DNA of 64,000 nt from Actibacterium pelagium (GCF_002285415.1 NZ_NSBU01000004.1:62001-126000); one strand, 5' to 3'; positions 45,749 through 55,062 are shown, numbered from the stretch's first letter. A program made the numbers and translations. Notes: generated by a model not told the origin, from the sequence alone.

Positions 45749-46291
45749 ATGGTCAAAGTGATTGCCGTCGAAACCGAAGAAGAGGTCGCCGCCGTCAAGG
45801 CGCTGATTTACGAATTCATCGATTGGCTTGGAGCGCGCTATCCCGAGCTGGAAGAGTTGATCAAAGACTATTTCAGCAATCAGGGTTTCGATGAAGAAAT
45901 GTCCAATCTGTTGGGCGTTTTTGGTCCACCGGGTGGGGCGTGCCTTTTGGCCTATCATCAGGGCGAACCCGTTGGGATCCTGATGATGAAACCGCATGGC
46001 GAGACAGAGGTCGAAATGAACCGCATGTTCGTAAAAGAGAGCGCTCGGGGGCTTGGCATTGGCAAAGCGCTGGCCGTCCGATTGGTCGAAGAAGCGCGTC
46101 GGATCGGCTATGACTGGATGATCCTTTCAGCGCTGGACCGCCATTTCGAAGCACTGCCCCTGTATCGCGGGTTGGGCTTCGTCGATGACAGCGAACGCCC
46201 GCCGGACAGCGGGGACGAGCGGGAAATCCGGCTTAAACTGGACCTGCGCTCAGGGGACGCGTTGCGCCCGCCCCGGCCCGATCGCAGCTAG
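45749..46291 (+). CDS. GNAT family N-acetyltransferase
   Basis: Predicted acetyltransferase of 180 residues. Acetyl-CoA-binding motif A is MNRMFVKESARGLGIGKALAVRLVEEAR (core RGLGIGKAL), motif B is DWMILSALDRHFEALPLYRGLGF. The start is ATG 45749, immediately behind the dapD terminator; a start at 45719 would lie inside the terminator stem. The mRNA must begin inside or upstream of the hairpin. The C-terminus is rich in Asp and Arg. Substrate unknown. Confidence 0.78.
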   Translation: MVKVIAVETEEEVAAVKALIYEFIDWLGARYPELEELIKDYFSNQGFDEEMSNLLGVFGPPGGACLLAYHQGEPVGILMMKPHGETEVEMNRMFVKESARGLGIGKALAVRLVEEARRIGYDWMILSALDRHFEALPLYRGLGFVDDSERPPDSGDEREIRLKLDLRSGDALRPPRPDRS

Positions 46292-46364
46292 GGGCAAGCG
46301 CTGTAACGGCTTGACTCGGTGCCGCGAAGCGCTCACACGCCTTCCAGACGAAACGGAGGCACCC

Positions 46365-46727
46365 ATGGCCGAGAAGCGCAAAAACAAACAGCAGGTTTAC
46401 ACGCTGGTCGTTCAAGTCGGCCGCAAAGATGGCGATGGCCTGCCCGAAGGCGCGACCGGGGCTGGTCTGGTGTGCTATGCCAGCGGTGTGGACGAAGCCG
46501 AAGCCGTGCGCGAGACCGTCGCGATCCTGAAACAGGCCGACCTCGCCCCGCTGGACGTCACCGGTTACGGGACCGAAGCCGAGCGCCGCGCTGGCGGGCA
46601 AGAAATCGACCCCGAAGAACAGGCCCTGATAGCGCGTGCGCTGGAAGAGAACTCTGTCGTGGTGGCCCAGATGACTCCGTTCTTCGCCGGCGAGGAAAGC
46701 GCCGGCGATAAGGGCGCCGCCCACTAG
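46365..46727 (+). CDS. Small acidic hypothetical protein
   Basis: Not recognised as a named family. The 120-residue soluble product has a basic N-terminus (AEKRKNKQQ), then a ferredoxin-like-looking beta/alpha stretch (VYTLVVQVGRKDGDGLPEGATG, split at the G) with alternating hydrophobics, and a C-terminal helix with many Glu. GGAGG sits at a good distance before the ATG. Its stop overlaps the stop of the minus-strand channel gene by 3 bp. Confidence 0.7.
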   Translation: MAEKRKNKQQVYTLVVQVGRKDGDGLPEGATGAGLVCYASGVDEAEAVRETVAILKQADLAPLDVTGYGTEAERRAGGQEIDPEEQALIARALEENSVVVAQMTPFFAGEESAGDKGAAH

Positions 46728-47770
46728 TTCAGGTTGCGGAAGTACTTCTGATAAATCTGGGCATAGGTGCCGTCTTCACGCAGACGCAGAAGGCTGCGGT
46801 TGAACTCTTCCGACAGAGGGCTGCCCGTGGGCATTGCCGCGCCATAGCTTTCGCGAAGGAATGTGCCACCAACCAACTGGCCAATACCGGCCCCGCGGGT
46901 GTTGACGTAATGCGACAGGATCGGCGCATCAAAGACAACCGCGTTCAGCTGCTTGTCTTCAAAGGCCTGCAGCAGCGCGTCCAGATTTTCGTAGGGCTGA
47001 TATTCGATCTCGCGACGTTCCAGATAGCGCGCCGAGGTCGAGCCCTGTGTCGTGCCGACATTCTTTCCATACAGGTCGCGGATGTCGCTGACGTTCGACT
47101 TAATCGCGTCCACGGTCATCGAAGCGGTGATATGCGCCACAAAAACCGACACGATGAACAGGCTGGAGATCACCAGAAGCACGCCGAAAATTCGACCCAG
47201 GAAGGTGCGCGGCTGACGCTCTTCAAAGCCGCCATTCACAACAAGGTTCAGCGCCCACCAGAAGGATGGGAAAATCGCCTCGCGCGCGGGGCGGTCGAAA
47301 TAAGGCTGTGATTTACGCTCGAACGTCCACATCAGCATGCCCCCGCCCAGAAGCAGCAGGAAGGCAATCGCGATCACCTCTAGCACCTCACGAGAGATCA
47401 CGGTTTCCAGCGCCGAATTACGGTCTTTGCTGAAGGGCACCATGATATGCAGGCCAGATTCAAAGATCGTATGGGTGAAATCCATGACCTGCTCGCGGTC
47501 CGCGGTGATCGAGATATTGGCTATCGCCACATCGGCCGTCGCATTTTCGATCTCGCCCAGCATGCCGCCGAAACTGTCGAGGCGATCAATCTGGTAGGTC
47601 CAGCCACGATCCTCGGCGATCGCCTTCCACAGCTCCATGCTGAAGCCTGTGTGATCATCGCCATTGGCCATGGAAAACGGTGGGCGCTCCACCGTGACAA
47701 CACGTAAATCCTGAGCCGCAGCCATCAGGGGGGACAGCAACATCAGACAGAAAATTAGAACCGACTTCAT
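46724..47770 (-). CDS. Ionotropic-glutamate-receptor-like channel (solute-binding protein with inserted ion-channel domain)
   Basis: Protein of 348 residues with a split ligand-binding domain. Residues ~1-20 are a signal peptide; S1 (~21-125) opens DLRVVTVERPPFSM and looks like a periplasmic amino-acid-binding half. A channel insert follows: TM1 (~129-149), re-entrant pore loop (~166-184, AIFPSFWWALNLVVNGGF) and TM2 (~190-212). S2 (~222-340) completes the clamshell, with STSARYLERREI and DAPILSHYVN. The layout is that of GluR0, but the potassium-filter TVGYG is replaced by VVNGG. The stretch after TM2, AHITASMTVDAIKS, is comparable to the receptor SYTANLAAF region. It is divergent from dapE. 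Confidence 0.8.
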   Translation of the reverse strand: MKSVLIFCLMLLSPLMAAAQDLRVVTVERPPFSMANGDDHTGFSMELWKAIAEDRGWTYQIDRLDSFGGMLGEIENATADVAIANISITADREQVMDFTHTIFESGLHIMVPFSKDRNSALETVISREVLEVIAIAFLLLLGGGMLMWTFERKSQPYFDRPAREAIFPSFWWALNLVVNGGFEERQPRTFLGRIFGVLLVISSLFIVSVFVAHITASMTVDAIKSNVSDIRDLYGKNVGTTQGSTSARYLERREIEYQPYENLDALLQAFEDKQLNAVVFDAPILSHYVNTRGAGIGQLVGGTFLRESYGAAMPTGSPLSEEFNRSLLRLREDGTYAQIYQKYFRNLN

Positions 47771-48019
47771 AAACCCGACCTTCATCCGGACCGTGCCAGA
47801 CGCTTATTGAAGCAGCTGGCATCCCCTTCCAAACCGCAGATTGAGGCTTTGCTAGCGCGATTTAGAAAGATTTTAAAGTGACTTGAGTGTCTCATTGCAC
47901 TGAATCTTGACGTTCGCGTAAAATTTCAGCGGAATTGCGGCAGTCCCGCGACAGTGCTTGGATTGCACAAAGGGGGGCAAGGCGGTAGGCCAGAGACCAG
48001 TGAACAGAAGGAACACGTT

Positions 48020-49159
48020 TTGACAGATCCCGTCGCCCTGACTGCCGACTTGATTCGCTGCCCCTCGGTCACGCCAGAGGAAGGCGGCGCGCTGGACCTT
48101 TTGCAGGACCTGCTGACACAGGCCGGGTTTACTTGCACCCGCGTGCCCCGGAACGGCATCGACAATCTGTTTGCCCGTTGGGGGGACAAGGGAGCCGCGA
48201 AAACCTTTGGCTTCAATGGCCATACCGATGTGGTGCCCGTGGGTGATCTGGCCGACTGGACGGTAGACCCGTTCGGGGCCGAGGTGAAAGACGGCATGCT
48301 TTGGGGCCGAGGCGCGACCGACATGAAATCCGGCGTCGCTGCTTTTGCGGCCGCTGCCATTGATCTGGTGCGGGACACACCACCCGATGGGGCCGTGATC
48401 CTGACCATCACCGGCGACGAAGAGGCCGACGGTGTCGATGGCACCTGCGCCCTTCTGGACTGGATGGATGCCAATGGCGAAGCCATGTCGGTTTGCCTTG
48501 TGGGCGAGCCCACCTGCCCCAACACGATGGGCGAGATGATGAAGATCGGGCGGCGCGGTTCTATGACCGCCTACTTCACGGCAGAGGGCGTGCAGGGGCA
48601 CTCTGCCTATCCGCACCGCGCCAAGAACCCAGTTCCCGCGTTGGCGCGTCTGGTGGACAGGTTAGCCAGCCACGAGTTGGATCAGGGGACCCAGCATTTC
48701 GACGCCTCAACCCTTGCCGTCACCGGGTTTGACACCGGAAACGCCGCCAACAACGTAATCCCGGCCAAATGCACCGCGATGGCGAACATTCGGTTCAACG
48801 ACACCCATACATCGGCTGCTCTGACCGAATGGCTGCAGGCAGAGGCAGACAAGGTTGCCGCAGAAACCGGCATTCAGATCACCTTCACCACCAAGGTGTC
48901 GGGCGAAAGCTTTCTGACGCCTCCGGGCCAACTGTCCGCTTTGATCACCAAAAGTGTGGAAGCAGAAACCGGCGTCACCCCCGAGATGTCGACGACGGGT
49001 GGCACGTCAGACGCGCGCTATGTGAAGGACCACTGTCCGGTGGTCGAATTCGGCCTGGTCGGAAAAACCATGCATCAGGTTGATGAACGGGTTGAGGTTG
49101 CCCAAATTGAACAATTGAAGGCAATTTACGCGCGAATTTTGCAGGAGTACTTTGCATGA
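48020..49159 (+). CDS. dapE: Succinyl-diaminopimelate desuccinylase
   Basis: Predicted zinc M20 enzyme of 379 residues completing succinyl removal in the lysine/DAP pathway. Motifs: [13 protein letters not shown] (metal His/Asp), [15 protein letters not shown] and [14 protein letters not shown] (catalytic Glu). The start is TTG 48020, with AAGGA seven bases upstream and the normal family length; an upstream frame adds 22 unlikely residues. Its stop overlaps the GNAT start (ATGA at 49156). Confidence 0.92.
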   Translation: MTDPVALTADLIRCPSVTPEEGGALDLLQDLLTQAGFTCTRVPRNGIDNLFARWGDKGAAKTFGFNGHTDVVPVGDLADWTVDPFGAEVKDGMLWGRGATDMKSGVAAFAAAAIDLVRDTPPDGAVILTITGDEEADGVDGTCALLDWMDANGEAMSVCLVGEPTCPNTMGEMMKIGRRGSMTAYFTAEGVQGHSAYPHRAKNPVPALARLVDRLASHELDQGTQHFDASTLAVTGFDTGNAANNVIPAKCTAMANIRFNDTHTSAALTEWLQAEADKVAAETGIQITFTTKVSGESFLTPPGQLSALITKSVEAETGVTPEMSTTGGTSDARYVKDHCPVVEFGLVGKTMHQVDERVEVAQIEQLKAIYARILQEYFA

Positions 49160-49611
49160 CGCTTTGGATCGGAACCACGCACGATCTGGAAGCCTGCCTT
49201 GACGTTCGGCGCCACGTTTTCATCAACGAACAAGAGATTCCGGAAGAGGAAGAACTGGATGATCTGGACGGTCAGGCCATTCATCTTCTGGCGACTGACA
49301 AAGGCAAACCCGTCGCCACGGCGAGGCTTCTGTTCGAGGGGCAGCTTGGCAAGATCGGCAGGGTTGCTGTTGTTCTATCGCACCGGGGCACCGGCTTGGG
49401 CGCCGAGATCATGTATGCCGCGCTCGACATCATGGACGAGCGGCCAGAGATCAAGATCGTAAAGCTAAGCGCCCAAGAAAAGGTGATCGGCTTCTACGAG
49501 AAGCTTGGGTTTATTGCCCAAGGCCCGACCTATATGGATGCGGGCATTCCCCACCGGGACATGTACCGTCCTGCGGACCGTCCGAAAGACAAGAAAAACG
49601 TCCGGTTATAG
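49156..49611 (+). CDS. GNAT family N-acetyltransferase (ElaA/YitI-like)
   Basis: Predicted acetyltransferase of 151 residues. The N-terminus [23 protein letters not shown] is typical of small GNATs; motif A is [21 protein letters not shown] and motif B is [16 protein letters not shown]. The stop of dapE overlaps its start, so it is translated with dapE. A truncated relative lies directly downstream (49646-49909). Confidence 0.82.
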   Translation: MTLWIGTTHDLEACLDVRRHVFINEQEIPEEEELDDLDGQAIHLLATDKGKPVATARLLFEGQLGKIGRVAVVLSHRGTGLGAEIMYAALDIMDERPEIKIVKLSAQEKVIGFYEKLGFIAQGPTYMDAGIPHRDMYRPADRPKDKKNVRL

Positions 49612-49645
49612 ACAAAACTCGGGATTACCGAACCCTTTGCGCCGC

Positions 49646-49909
49646 GTGCTAGGCGAGACCGGCAAGATCGGCCACGTGGCCGTCATGGCCTCGCATCGCG
49701 GCACGGGGCTGGGCGCGCAGATCATGAAGGCCTGTCTGGATATTCTGGCCACGCAACCCGGGGTCACCCGCGCTTATCTGTCGGCCCAGACAAATGCGCT
49801 TGGCTTCTATAAAAAACTTGGGTTCAATGCCTATGGCGAGGAATACCCCGACGCGGGCATCCCGCACATGGATATGGAACGCCCGCTGGACGGATCGCAG
49901 AAGAATTAG
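49646..49909 (+). pseudogene. Truncated GNAT acetyltransferase duplicate
   Basis: Only the C-terminal ~85 residues of a GNAT remain: [22 protein letters not shown], then LSAQTNALGFYKKLGF and DAGIPHMDM, clearly paralogous to the gene immediately upstream (same motif order and near-identical ends). The N-terminal ligand lobe is absent; a GTG at 49646 is the first in-frame start. Most likely a decayed tandem duplicate rather than an active enzyme. Confidence 0.7.
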
Positions 49910-49912
49910 AGA

Positions 49913-50200
49913 ATGAAGAGCTTTTTTCTGGAGGGCATAGCAGACGAACTGATAGCGCGTGACGCGCTCTCGAAACGGTTGCCGACACAAAGCGATCCTT
50001 GGGTTTTGCTATCAGAAGCGAACGACGACGCCGTCGCTTATTTTAATCTTGAAAACGGGGGAGACGGGGTTACGGATAGGCCCTTCTTCATTCAAGCGGA
50101 TTTAAGCGGTCGTTACTATGAAAGAGGCTCATTGGTTCTTTCTGTTCTAGCGGATCTAAGGGCCGAAACAGGCGGCACAATCTCTAACGACAACTCCTAA
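49913..50200 (+). CDS. Small hypothetical protein
   Basis: Not recognised. The 95-residue product is acidic, with a short N-terminal helix (FFLEGIADELIARDAL) and a beta-like core (WVLLSEANDDAVAYFNLENGG; RPFFIQADLSGRYY). Base composition is more A/T-rich than the neighbours. It may have arrived with, or been disrupted next to, the truncated GNAT. Translation start ATG 49913 is only loosely supported (GAGA upstream). Confidence 0.5.
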   Translation: MKSFFLEGIADELIARDALSKRLPTQSDPWVLLSEANDDAVAYFNLENGGDGVTDRPFFIQADLSGRYYERGSLVLSVLADLRAETGGTISNDNS

Positions 50201-50453
50201 CATCTTTGGAATTGTCGTCAGGTTGGCTCAGCGTACGAATTTGGCGCGGGCGACCAGCCCGGGCCGCGCCCGACCCTCCCCCCGGGAGGGCGCATTGGAG
50301 ATGTCCTGCCCATCTCTAGCGACAGAGGTATTTGGCACCATAAAGCGCCCGAGTTCAGCGTTGCGAAGCGCCCTCCCAAAGCTCGGGCGCGTCCCTCTGT
50401 TTCAAAGCACCTTTTCGAATGACCCCGCCCGCCCTGCGTGCTAGGGCTTGGCC
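50201..50453. other. GC-rich structured intergenic region before rnr
   Basis: A 253-bp gap with several stable stems: CCCTCC...GGAGGG around 50273-50289, GAGATG...CATCTC around 50299-50317, and GCGCCCGAG (50345-50353) paired with CTCGGGCGC (50382-50390). The very high G+C of the first part (CCCGGGCCGCGCCCG) differs from normal gaps here. No reading frame with a plausible start fits. It looks like a repeat-type or structured-RNA element and must also contain the rnr promoter. Confidence 0.5.
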
Positions 50454-52715
50454 ATGAGCCAGATCCCCAGCAAAGACCAGATCCTAGAGTGGATTTCGGA
50501 AAACCCCACCCAGACCTCGAAGCGCGACATTGCAAAGGCCTTCGGGATTAAGGGGGCTGACCGGATCGACCTGAAGCGTATCCTGAAAGAGCTGGAGGCA
50601 GAGGGTCACCTGCAGAAGCGGCGCAAGACCTATCGCGACCCGGACAAGCTGCCACCTGTCTCGGTTCTACAGGTTCTGGAACCGACGCCGGATGGTGACC
50701 TGTTCGCCAAGCCGCTGGAGTGGCAGGGTGAAGGCGCAGAGCCGCGCGTTCTGGTCATTCCCCGCGCCAGCGACCCGGCCCTTGGGTCGGGCGACCGCAT
50801 TCTGGGACGTCTGACCGAGGTGAAGGCCGACGATCATGACTATGAAGCGCGGCTGATCCGCAAGGTCGGCTCTAACCCGATCCGTATTCTGGGGGTGTTC
50901 AGCAAGCGGTCTGAAGGTGGGCGGATCAAACCGATCGACAAGGGTGTCGACAAGGAATGGTCGGTGGCGGCTGACGCCACAGGCGGTGCCAAGGATGGTG
51001 AACTGGTCGAAGCCGAACAGGCCGGACCCAAGAACCGTCTGGGTCTGGCCCGTGCCCGCGTCGTGGCACGGCTTGGCGACCCGACCGAACCGCGTGCCGT
51101 GTCCCTGATCGCGATCCACCAGCATGGCATCCCGGACCAGTTTCCCAATGACGTGATCGAGGAAGCCGACCGCGCCAAACCGGCGGGCCTGTCTGGCCGC
51201 ACTGATCTGCGTGATCTGCCCCTGATCACCATCGACCCGGCCGATGCGCGCGACCATGATGACGCTTGCTATGCCCAAACCGATGACGACCCCAAGAATG
51301 AAGGCGGTTTTATCGTCTGGGTCGCGATTGCCGACGTGGCGCACTATGTGACCCCCGGCTCGGCGCTGGATCGCGAAGCGCGCAAACGCGGCAACTCCAG
51401 CTATTTCCCCGACCGCGTGGTGCCGATGCTGCCTGACCGTCTGTCGGGCGACCTGTGCTCGCTGCACGAAGGGGTGCCGCGCGCCTGTATGGCCGTGCGG
51501 ATGCAGTTGAACATGGCAGGCGAAAAGATCAGCCACCGCTTTGTGCGCGGGTTGATGAAATCCCATGCCTCGTTGAACTATCAGGAAGTTCAGGACGCCA
51601 TCGACGGCCAGCCGAATGAGCGCACAGAGCCCTTGTTGGAAGACGTCCTGCGCCCGCTTTATGCCGCCTATGAGGTCACCACAAAAGCACGCGCACGTCG
51701 CCAGCCGCTACATCTGGACCTGCCTGAACGCAAGATCGTGTTGGGCGACGACGGGCACGTCGCCTCGGTCGCTTTCCGTGACCGGTTGGACGCGCACCGG
51801 CTGATCGAAGAGTTCATGATCCTCGCCAATGTCGCCGCTGCCGAGGAACTGGAAAAACTGCGCCGTCCGCTTCTGTACCGCGTGCATGAAGAGCCCAGCC
51901 CCGAAAAGCTGGACGCGCTGCGAGAGGTCGCGCAGGCCAGCGGGTTCCAACTGGCCAAGGGTCAGGTTCTGAAGACACAGCACCTGAACAGCCTGCTGGA
52001 CGCGGCCATGGGGACCGAGTTTTCCGAACTCATCAACCTTTCGACCCTGCGGTCGATGACGCAGGCCTATTACTATCACCAGAACTTCGGTCACTTCGGG
52101 CTGGCGTTGAAATCTTACGCGCATTTCACCTCGCCCATCCGGCGCTACAGCGACCTGATCGTGCATCGCGCCCTGATCTCGGGTCATGACTGGGGCAAGG
52201 ACGGGCTGTCGCCGGACGATATCGAGAACCTCGAAAACACCGCCGCCCATATTTCGGACACCGAGCGCCGGTCGATGGCCGCCGAGCGGGACACAACCGA
52301 CCGCTATCTGGCCTCGTACCTATCGGACCGGGTCGGCAACGAGTTCGCGGGGCGCATCTCTGGCATCGCCAAGTTCGGCGTCTTCGTGAAGCTGGATGAA
52401 ACCGGCGCCGACGGGCTGGTACCCATGCGCGAGCTGGGACGCGAATATTTCCACCACGACCGCGAGACGAACACGCTTTTGGGGTCGGACACGGGCACGG
52501 TGATCTCTTTGGGGCAGCGCGTGACCGTGCGGCTTTCTGAGGCGGTACCGGTGACAGGTGGGTTGCTGCTGGAACTTCTGACACTGGAAGATCAGAAGAT
52601 CGCCAAGGGCCACGGGCGTCGCAGCGCGAAACGCCCGGCGCGGCGCGCAGCGGCCAAAGCGAAGGCGCGCACCGCCAAGGTTAAGCGGAAAGTCACCCGC
52701 AACCGAAAGAAATAA
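50454..52715 (+). CDS. rnr: Ribonuclease R
   Basis: Predicted 3'-5' exoribonuclease of 753 residues. Order of domains: winged-helix-like N-terminus (KRDIAKAFGIKG), cold-shock domains, catalytic RNB with the metal aspartates in LITIDPADARDHDDACY (~255-271), a late HFTSPIRRYSDLIVHRAL motif, a C-terminal S1 domain (GRISGIAKFGVFVKLDETGADGLV) and a Lys/Arg-rich tail. Starts at ATG 50454 two codons after a TTG. Likely a monocistronic gene. Confidence 0.97.
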   Translation: MSQIPSKDQILEWISENPTQTSKRDIAKAFGIKGADRIDLKRILKELEAEGHLQKRRKTYRDPDKLPPVSVLQVLEPTPDGDLFAKPLEWQGEGAEPRVLVIPRASDPALGSGDRILGRLTEVKADDHDYEARLIRKVGSNPIRILGVFSKRSEGGRIKPIDKGVDKEWSVAADATGGAKDGELVEAEQAGPKNRLGLARARVVARLGDPTEPRAVSLIAIHQHGIPDQFPNDVIEEADRAKPAGLSGRTDLRDLPLITIDPADARDHDDACYAQTDDDPKNEGGFIVWVAIADVAHYVTPGSALDREARKRGNSSYFPDRVVPMLPDRLSGDLCSLHEGVPRACMAVRMQLNMAGEKISHRFVRGLMKSHASLNYQEVQDAIDGQPNERTEPLLEDVLRPLYAAYEVTTKARARRQPLHLDLPERKIVLGDDGHVASVAFRDRLDAHRLIEEFMILANVAAAEELEKLRRPLLYRVHEEPSPEKLDALREVAQASGFQLAKGQVLKTQHLNSLLDAAMGTEFSELINLSTLRSMTQAYYYHQNFGHFGLALKSYAHFTSPIRRYSDLIVHRALISGHDWGKDGLSPDDIENLENTAAHISDTERRSMAAERDTTDRYLASYLSDRVGNEFAGRISGIAKFGVFVKLDETGADGLVPMRELGREYFHHDRETNTLLGSDTGTVISLGQRVTVRLSEAVPVTGGLLLELLTLEDQKIAKGHGRRSAKRPARRAAAKAKARTAKVKRKVTRNRKK

Positions 52716-52728
52716 GCGGATATTGGCG

Positions 52729-52780
52729 GCCCCGATTTTCCCCGCTTTGCGGTTTGGCCGCAAAACGGTACAATCGGGGC
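52729..52780. other. Long imperfect hairpin between rnr and the MltB-like gene
   Basis: GCCCCGATT (52729-52737) pairs with AATCGGGGC (52772-52780); inside, CCGCTTTGCGG (52742-52752) pairs with CCGCAAAACGG (52758-52768) except one mismatch. The combined ~20-bp stem has a small internal loop and a 5-nt terminal loop, 26 bp before the next ATG. No T-run follows, so it is more likely a processing or leader structure, or a REP-like repeat, than a terminator. Confidence 0.6.
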
Positions 52781-52806
52781 AATAATAAAAGCAGGCAGAT
52801 ATTTTC

Positions 52807-54114
52807 ATGAAGCGTTTCGCTGTTCTGGGCCTTGTTGCAGGGACCCTAATGCAAGCGGGTCCGGTCGTGGCCGAGACCTCTCCACGTCCTCAGGCGCGAC
52901 CGATGCAGGTGGCCTCTATCGCGGTGCCGCGCCCCGCGGTGCGCCCCGATATTGCCGCAGCCCCCCTCGTGGAACCGGTCGCGGCGAAAGACGCTGGATT
53001 TCAGCGCTGGATTCGCGACTTTCGCGGGCGAGCGCTGGCCAAGGGAATCTCTGGCGCGACCTTTGATCGTGCCTTCCGCGGCGTGCAGTTCAATTCCTAT
53101 GTGATCGAGAAAGATCGCAACCAGTCGGAATTCACCAAGCAGATTTGGGATTATCTCGACAGCGCGGCCTCGCCCACTCGGGTTGAGAATGGCAAGAAAG
53201 CGATGCGCGAACACGGGCGCACCCTGAACGCGATCGAGAAACACTATGGCGTCGATGCCGAAGTTGTGGCCGCCGTTTGGGGGCTTGAAAGCGCCTATGG
53301 AGAGTTCCGCGGCGATATCCCCACGATCGAGGCCTTGGCGACGCTTGCCTATGACGGGCGGCGCGGAAAGTTTTTCGAGGCACAGCTGATCGACGCCCTG
53401 AAGATCCTGCAATCGGGTGACACGACCCCGCGCAAAATGACCGGATCCTGGGCGGGTGCGATGGGCCATACGCAATTCATCCCCACCAGCTATCACGCCT
53501 TTGCCGTGGACTTCACCGGCGACGGTCGGCGCGACATCTGGTCGGACAACCCGGCCGACGCCTTGGCCTCGACCGCGGCCTATCTAGCCAAAAGCGGATG
53601 GGTCAAAGGCCAGCCCTGGGGGGTAGAGGTCACCTTGCCGCGTGGCTTCAACTATCAGATGGCCGACCGCAAGATACTGAAATCCCCGGCCCAATGGGGA
53701 CAGCTGGGTGTCAAAGGGTTGGACGGGCGCAACGTGCCAAACTACGGGCAGGCGTCGATCTTGCTGCCTGCCGGGTCACAGGGTGCCGCCTTCATGATCT
53801 TCAAGAATTTCGCGGTGATCGAGCGTTACAACAAGGCCGACGCCTATGTGATCGGCGTGGGACATCTGTCCGATCGCATCAAGGGCGGGCCGCCCATTCA
53901 AGCAAGCTGGCCGCGAGGTTATGCGCCGCTGTCGTTCAACCAGAAAAAAGAGATGCAGCGCCGCCTGAAACGCAAAGGCTTCTTGGATGACAAGATCGAC
54001 GGGATCATCGGCCCGAATACGATCAACGCCATTCGTGCATTCCAGATCAGCAAGGGTGTGACGCCGGACGGCTATGCCTCGCAAGACCTGCTGAAGCTTC
54101 TCAAGTCGCGCTAG
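52807..54114 (+). CDS. Lytic murein transglycosylase (MltB family) with peptidoglycan-binding domain
   Basis: Exported protein of 435 residues. After a signal peptide (to about VVAET, ~22-25) and a Pro/Arg-rich linker come the MltB motifs: AAVWGLESAYGEFRGDIPT (catalytic Glu ~162) and GAMGHTQFIPTSY. The C-terminus is a peptidoglycan-binding domain (KEMQRRLKRKGFLDD to LLKLLKS, ~378-434). It cleaves glycan strands to 1,6-anhydro ends in cell-wall turnover. Convergent by 4 bp with the DMT transporter downstream. Confidence 0.9.
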   Translation: MKRFAVLGLVAGTLMQAGPVVAETSPRPQARPMQVASIAVPRPAVRPDIAAAPLVEPVAAKDAGFQRWIRDFRGRALAKGISGATFDRAFRGVQFNSYVIEKDRNQSEFTKQIWDYLDSAASPTRVENGKKAMREHGRTLNAIEKHYGVDAEVVAAVWGLESAYGEFRGDIPTIEALATLAYDGRRGKFFEAQLIDALKILQSGDTTPRKMTGSWAGAMGHTQFIPTSYHAFAVDFTGDGRRDIWSDNPADALASTAAYLAKSGWVKGQPWGVEVTLPRGFNYQMADRKILKSPAQWGQLGVKGLDGRNVPNYGQASILLPAGSQGAAFMIFKNFAVIERYNKADAYVIGVGHLSDRIKGGPPIQASWPRGYAPLSFNQKKEMQRRLKRKGFLDDKIDGIIGPNTINAIRAFQISKGVTPDGYASQDLLKLLKSR

Positions 54115-54992
54115 GACCTGCGCGCCGAAAACACGGTCACGACTGTCAGTCCCGCCAACACCAGCGCGGCGCCAAGGACCTTTTGCGCAGACAGGGGCTC
54201 TCCGACCACTACCGTCGCCAGAATCCAGGCTGTCACCGGTTCGGTCAGGGCCAGCGTGACTGCGGTCGAGGCCGCGACATGGCGCAGACCCCAAGTGTAA
54301 AGCGCATAGGACAGCCCGGTCGCAATCACCCCAAGGAACAGGATCGCGGCCAACGCTTCTGCGGACCAAAGCCAGTCCAGCGTCAGCACGAAGAGCAGCG
54401 GCAGGGTGAACAGCCCCGCCACCGAAAAGGTCGCCGCCGCCACCGTGGCCGAGGGCGCGCGCAACCCAATTCCGCTGGTGATCAGCGAGTAGGTCGCATA
54501 GCAGATGCCTGCCGTCAGCGCCAAGCCGATGCCTTGGGGTGTTGTTCCACCGCCGACACCGGCCAGAACAAGGATCACGACCCCCGCAATCGCAAGCGTT
54601 TGCCCCAGCAGGCGCAGTCTGGTCGGGAAAAGCCGCGCGAAGGCGATTTCCATCAGCGTCGCCCAGATCGGGGCGCTGCCAATCGTGATCGCGGTCCCAA
54701 TACCCACGCCCACCTGCGACACCGCACCAAAGAACGACAGGTTGTAAAGGGCAATCGCCACGCCTGCGGCACAGACCCTACCCCAAGGCAACGCCGAAAA
54801 CGCACCCCGGCTTTGACGCCCTGCAAAGGCCAGCACCAACAGTGCTGCAGCCCCAATCAGGTTGCGCAAGGCACCCACGGCCAAGGGGTCTCGATCTGCA
54901 GGCAGCATGGTCTGGATGGTCCCGGTCGACCCCCATAGAAGCGCGGCCAAAACCACGGCCCCGACCCCCATCATGCGATGCGATGCTGACAT
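54111..54992 (-). CDS. DMT-superfamily (EamA) transporter
   Basis: Membrane protein of 293 residues with ten hydrophobic segments in two EamA repeats. Family marks are WGSTGTIQTMLP near the start, PIWATLMEIAFARLFPTRL in the first repeat and TLALTEPVTAWILATVVVGEPLSAQKVLGAALVLAG in the second, where the Glu-Pro pairs are typical. Substrate unknown. Sits alone between the MltB-like gene and the terminator of the large surface protein. Confidence 0.82.
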   Translation of the reverse strand: MSASHRMMGVGAVVLAALLWGSTGTIQTMLPADRDPLAVGALRNLIGAAALLVLAFAGRQSRGAFSALPWGRVCAAGVAIALYNLSFFGAVSQVGVGIGTAITIGSAPIWATLMEIAFARLFPTRLRLLGQTLAIAGVVILVLAGVGGGTTPQGIGLALTAGICYATYSLITSGIGLRAPSATVAAATFSVAGLFTLPLLFVLTLDWLWSAEALAAILFLGVIATGLSYALYTWGLRHVAASTAVTLALTEPVTAWILATVVVGEPLSAQKVLGAALVLAGLTVVTVFSARRS

Positions 54993-55062
54993 GTCCCCTC
55001 CTGCATCAGAACGTCAGAGTCTTTTGGCATCGAAGGCCCACAAGGGGAAGACTTAGAAACGA

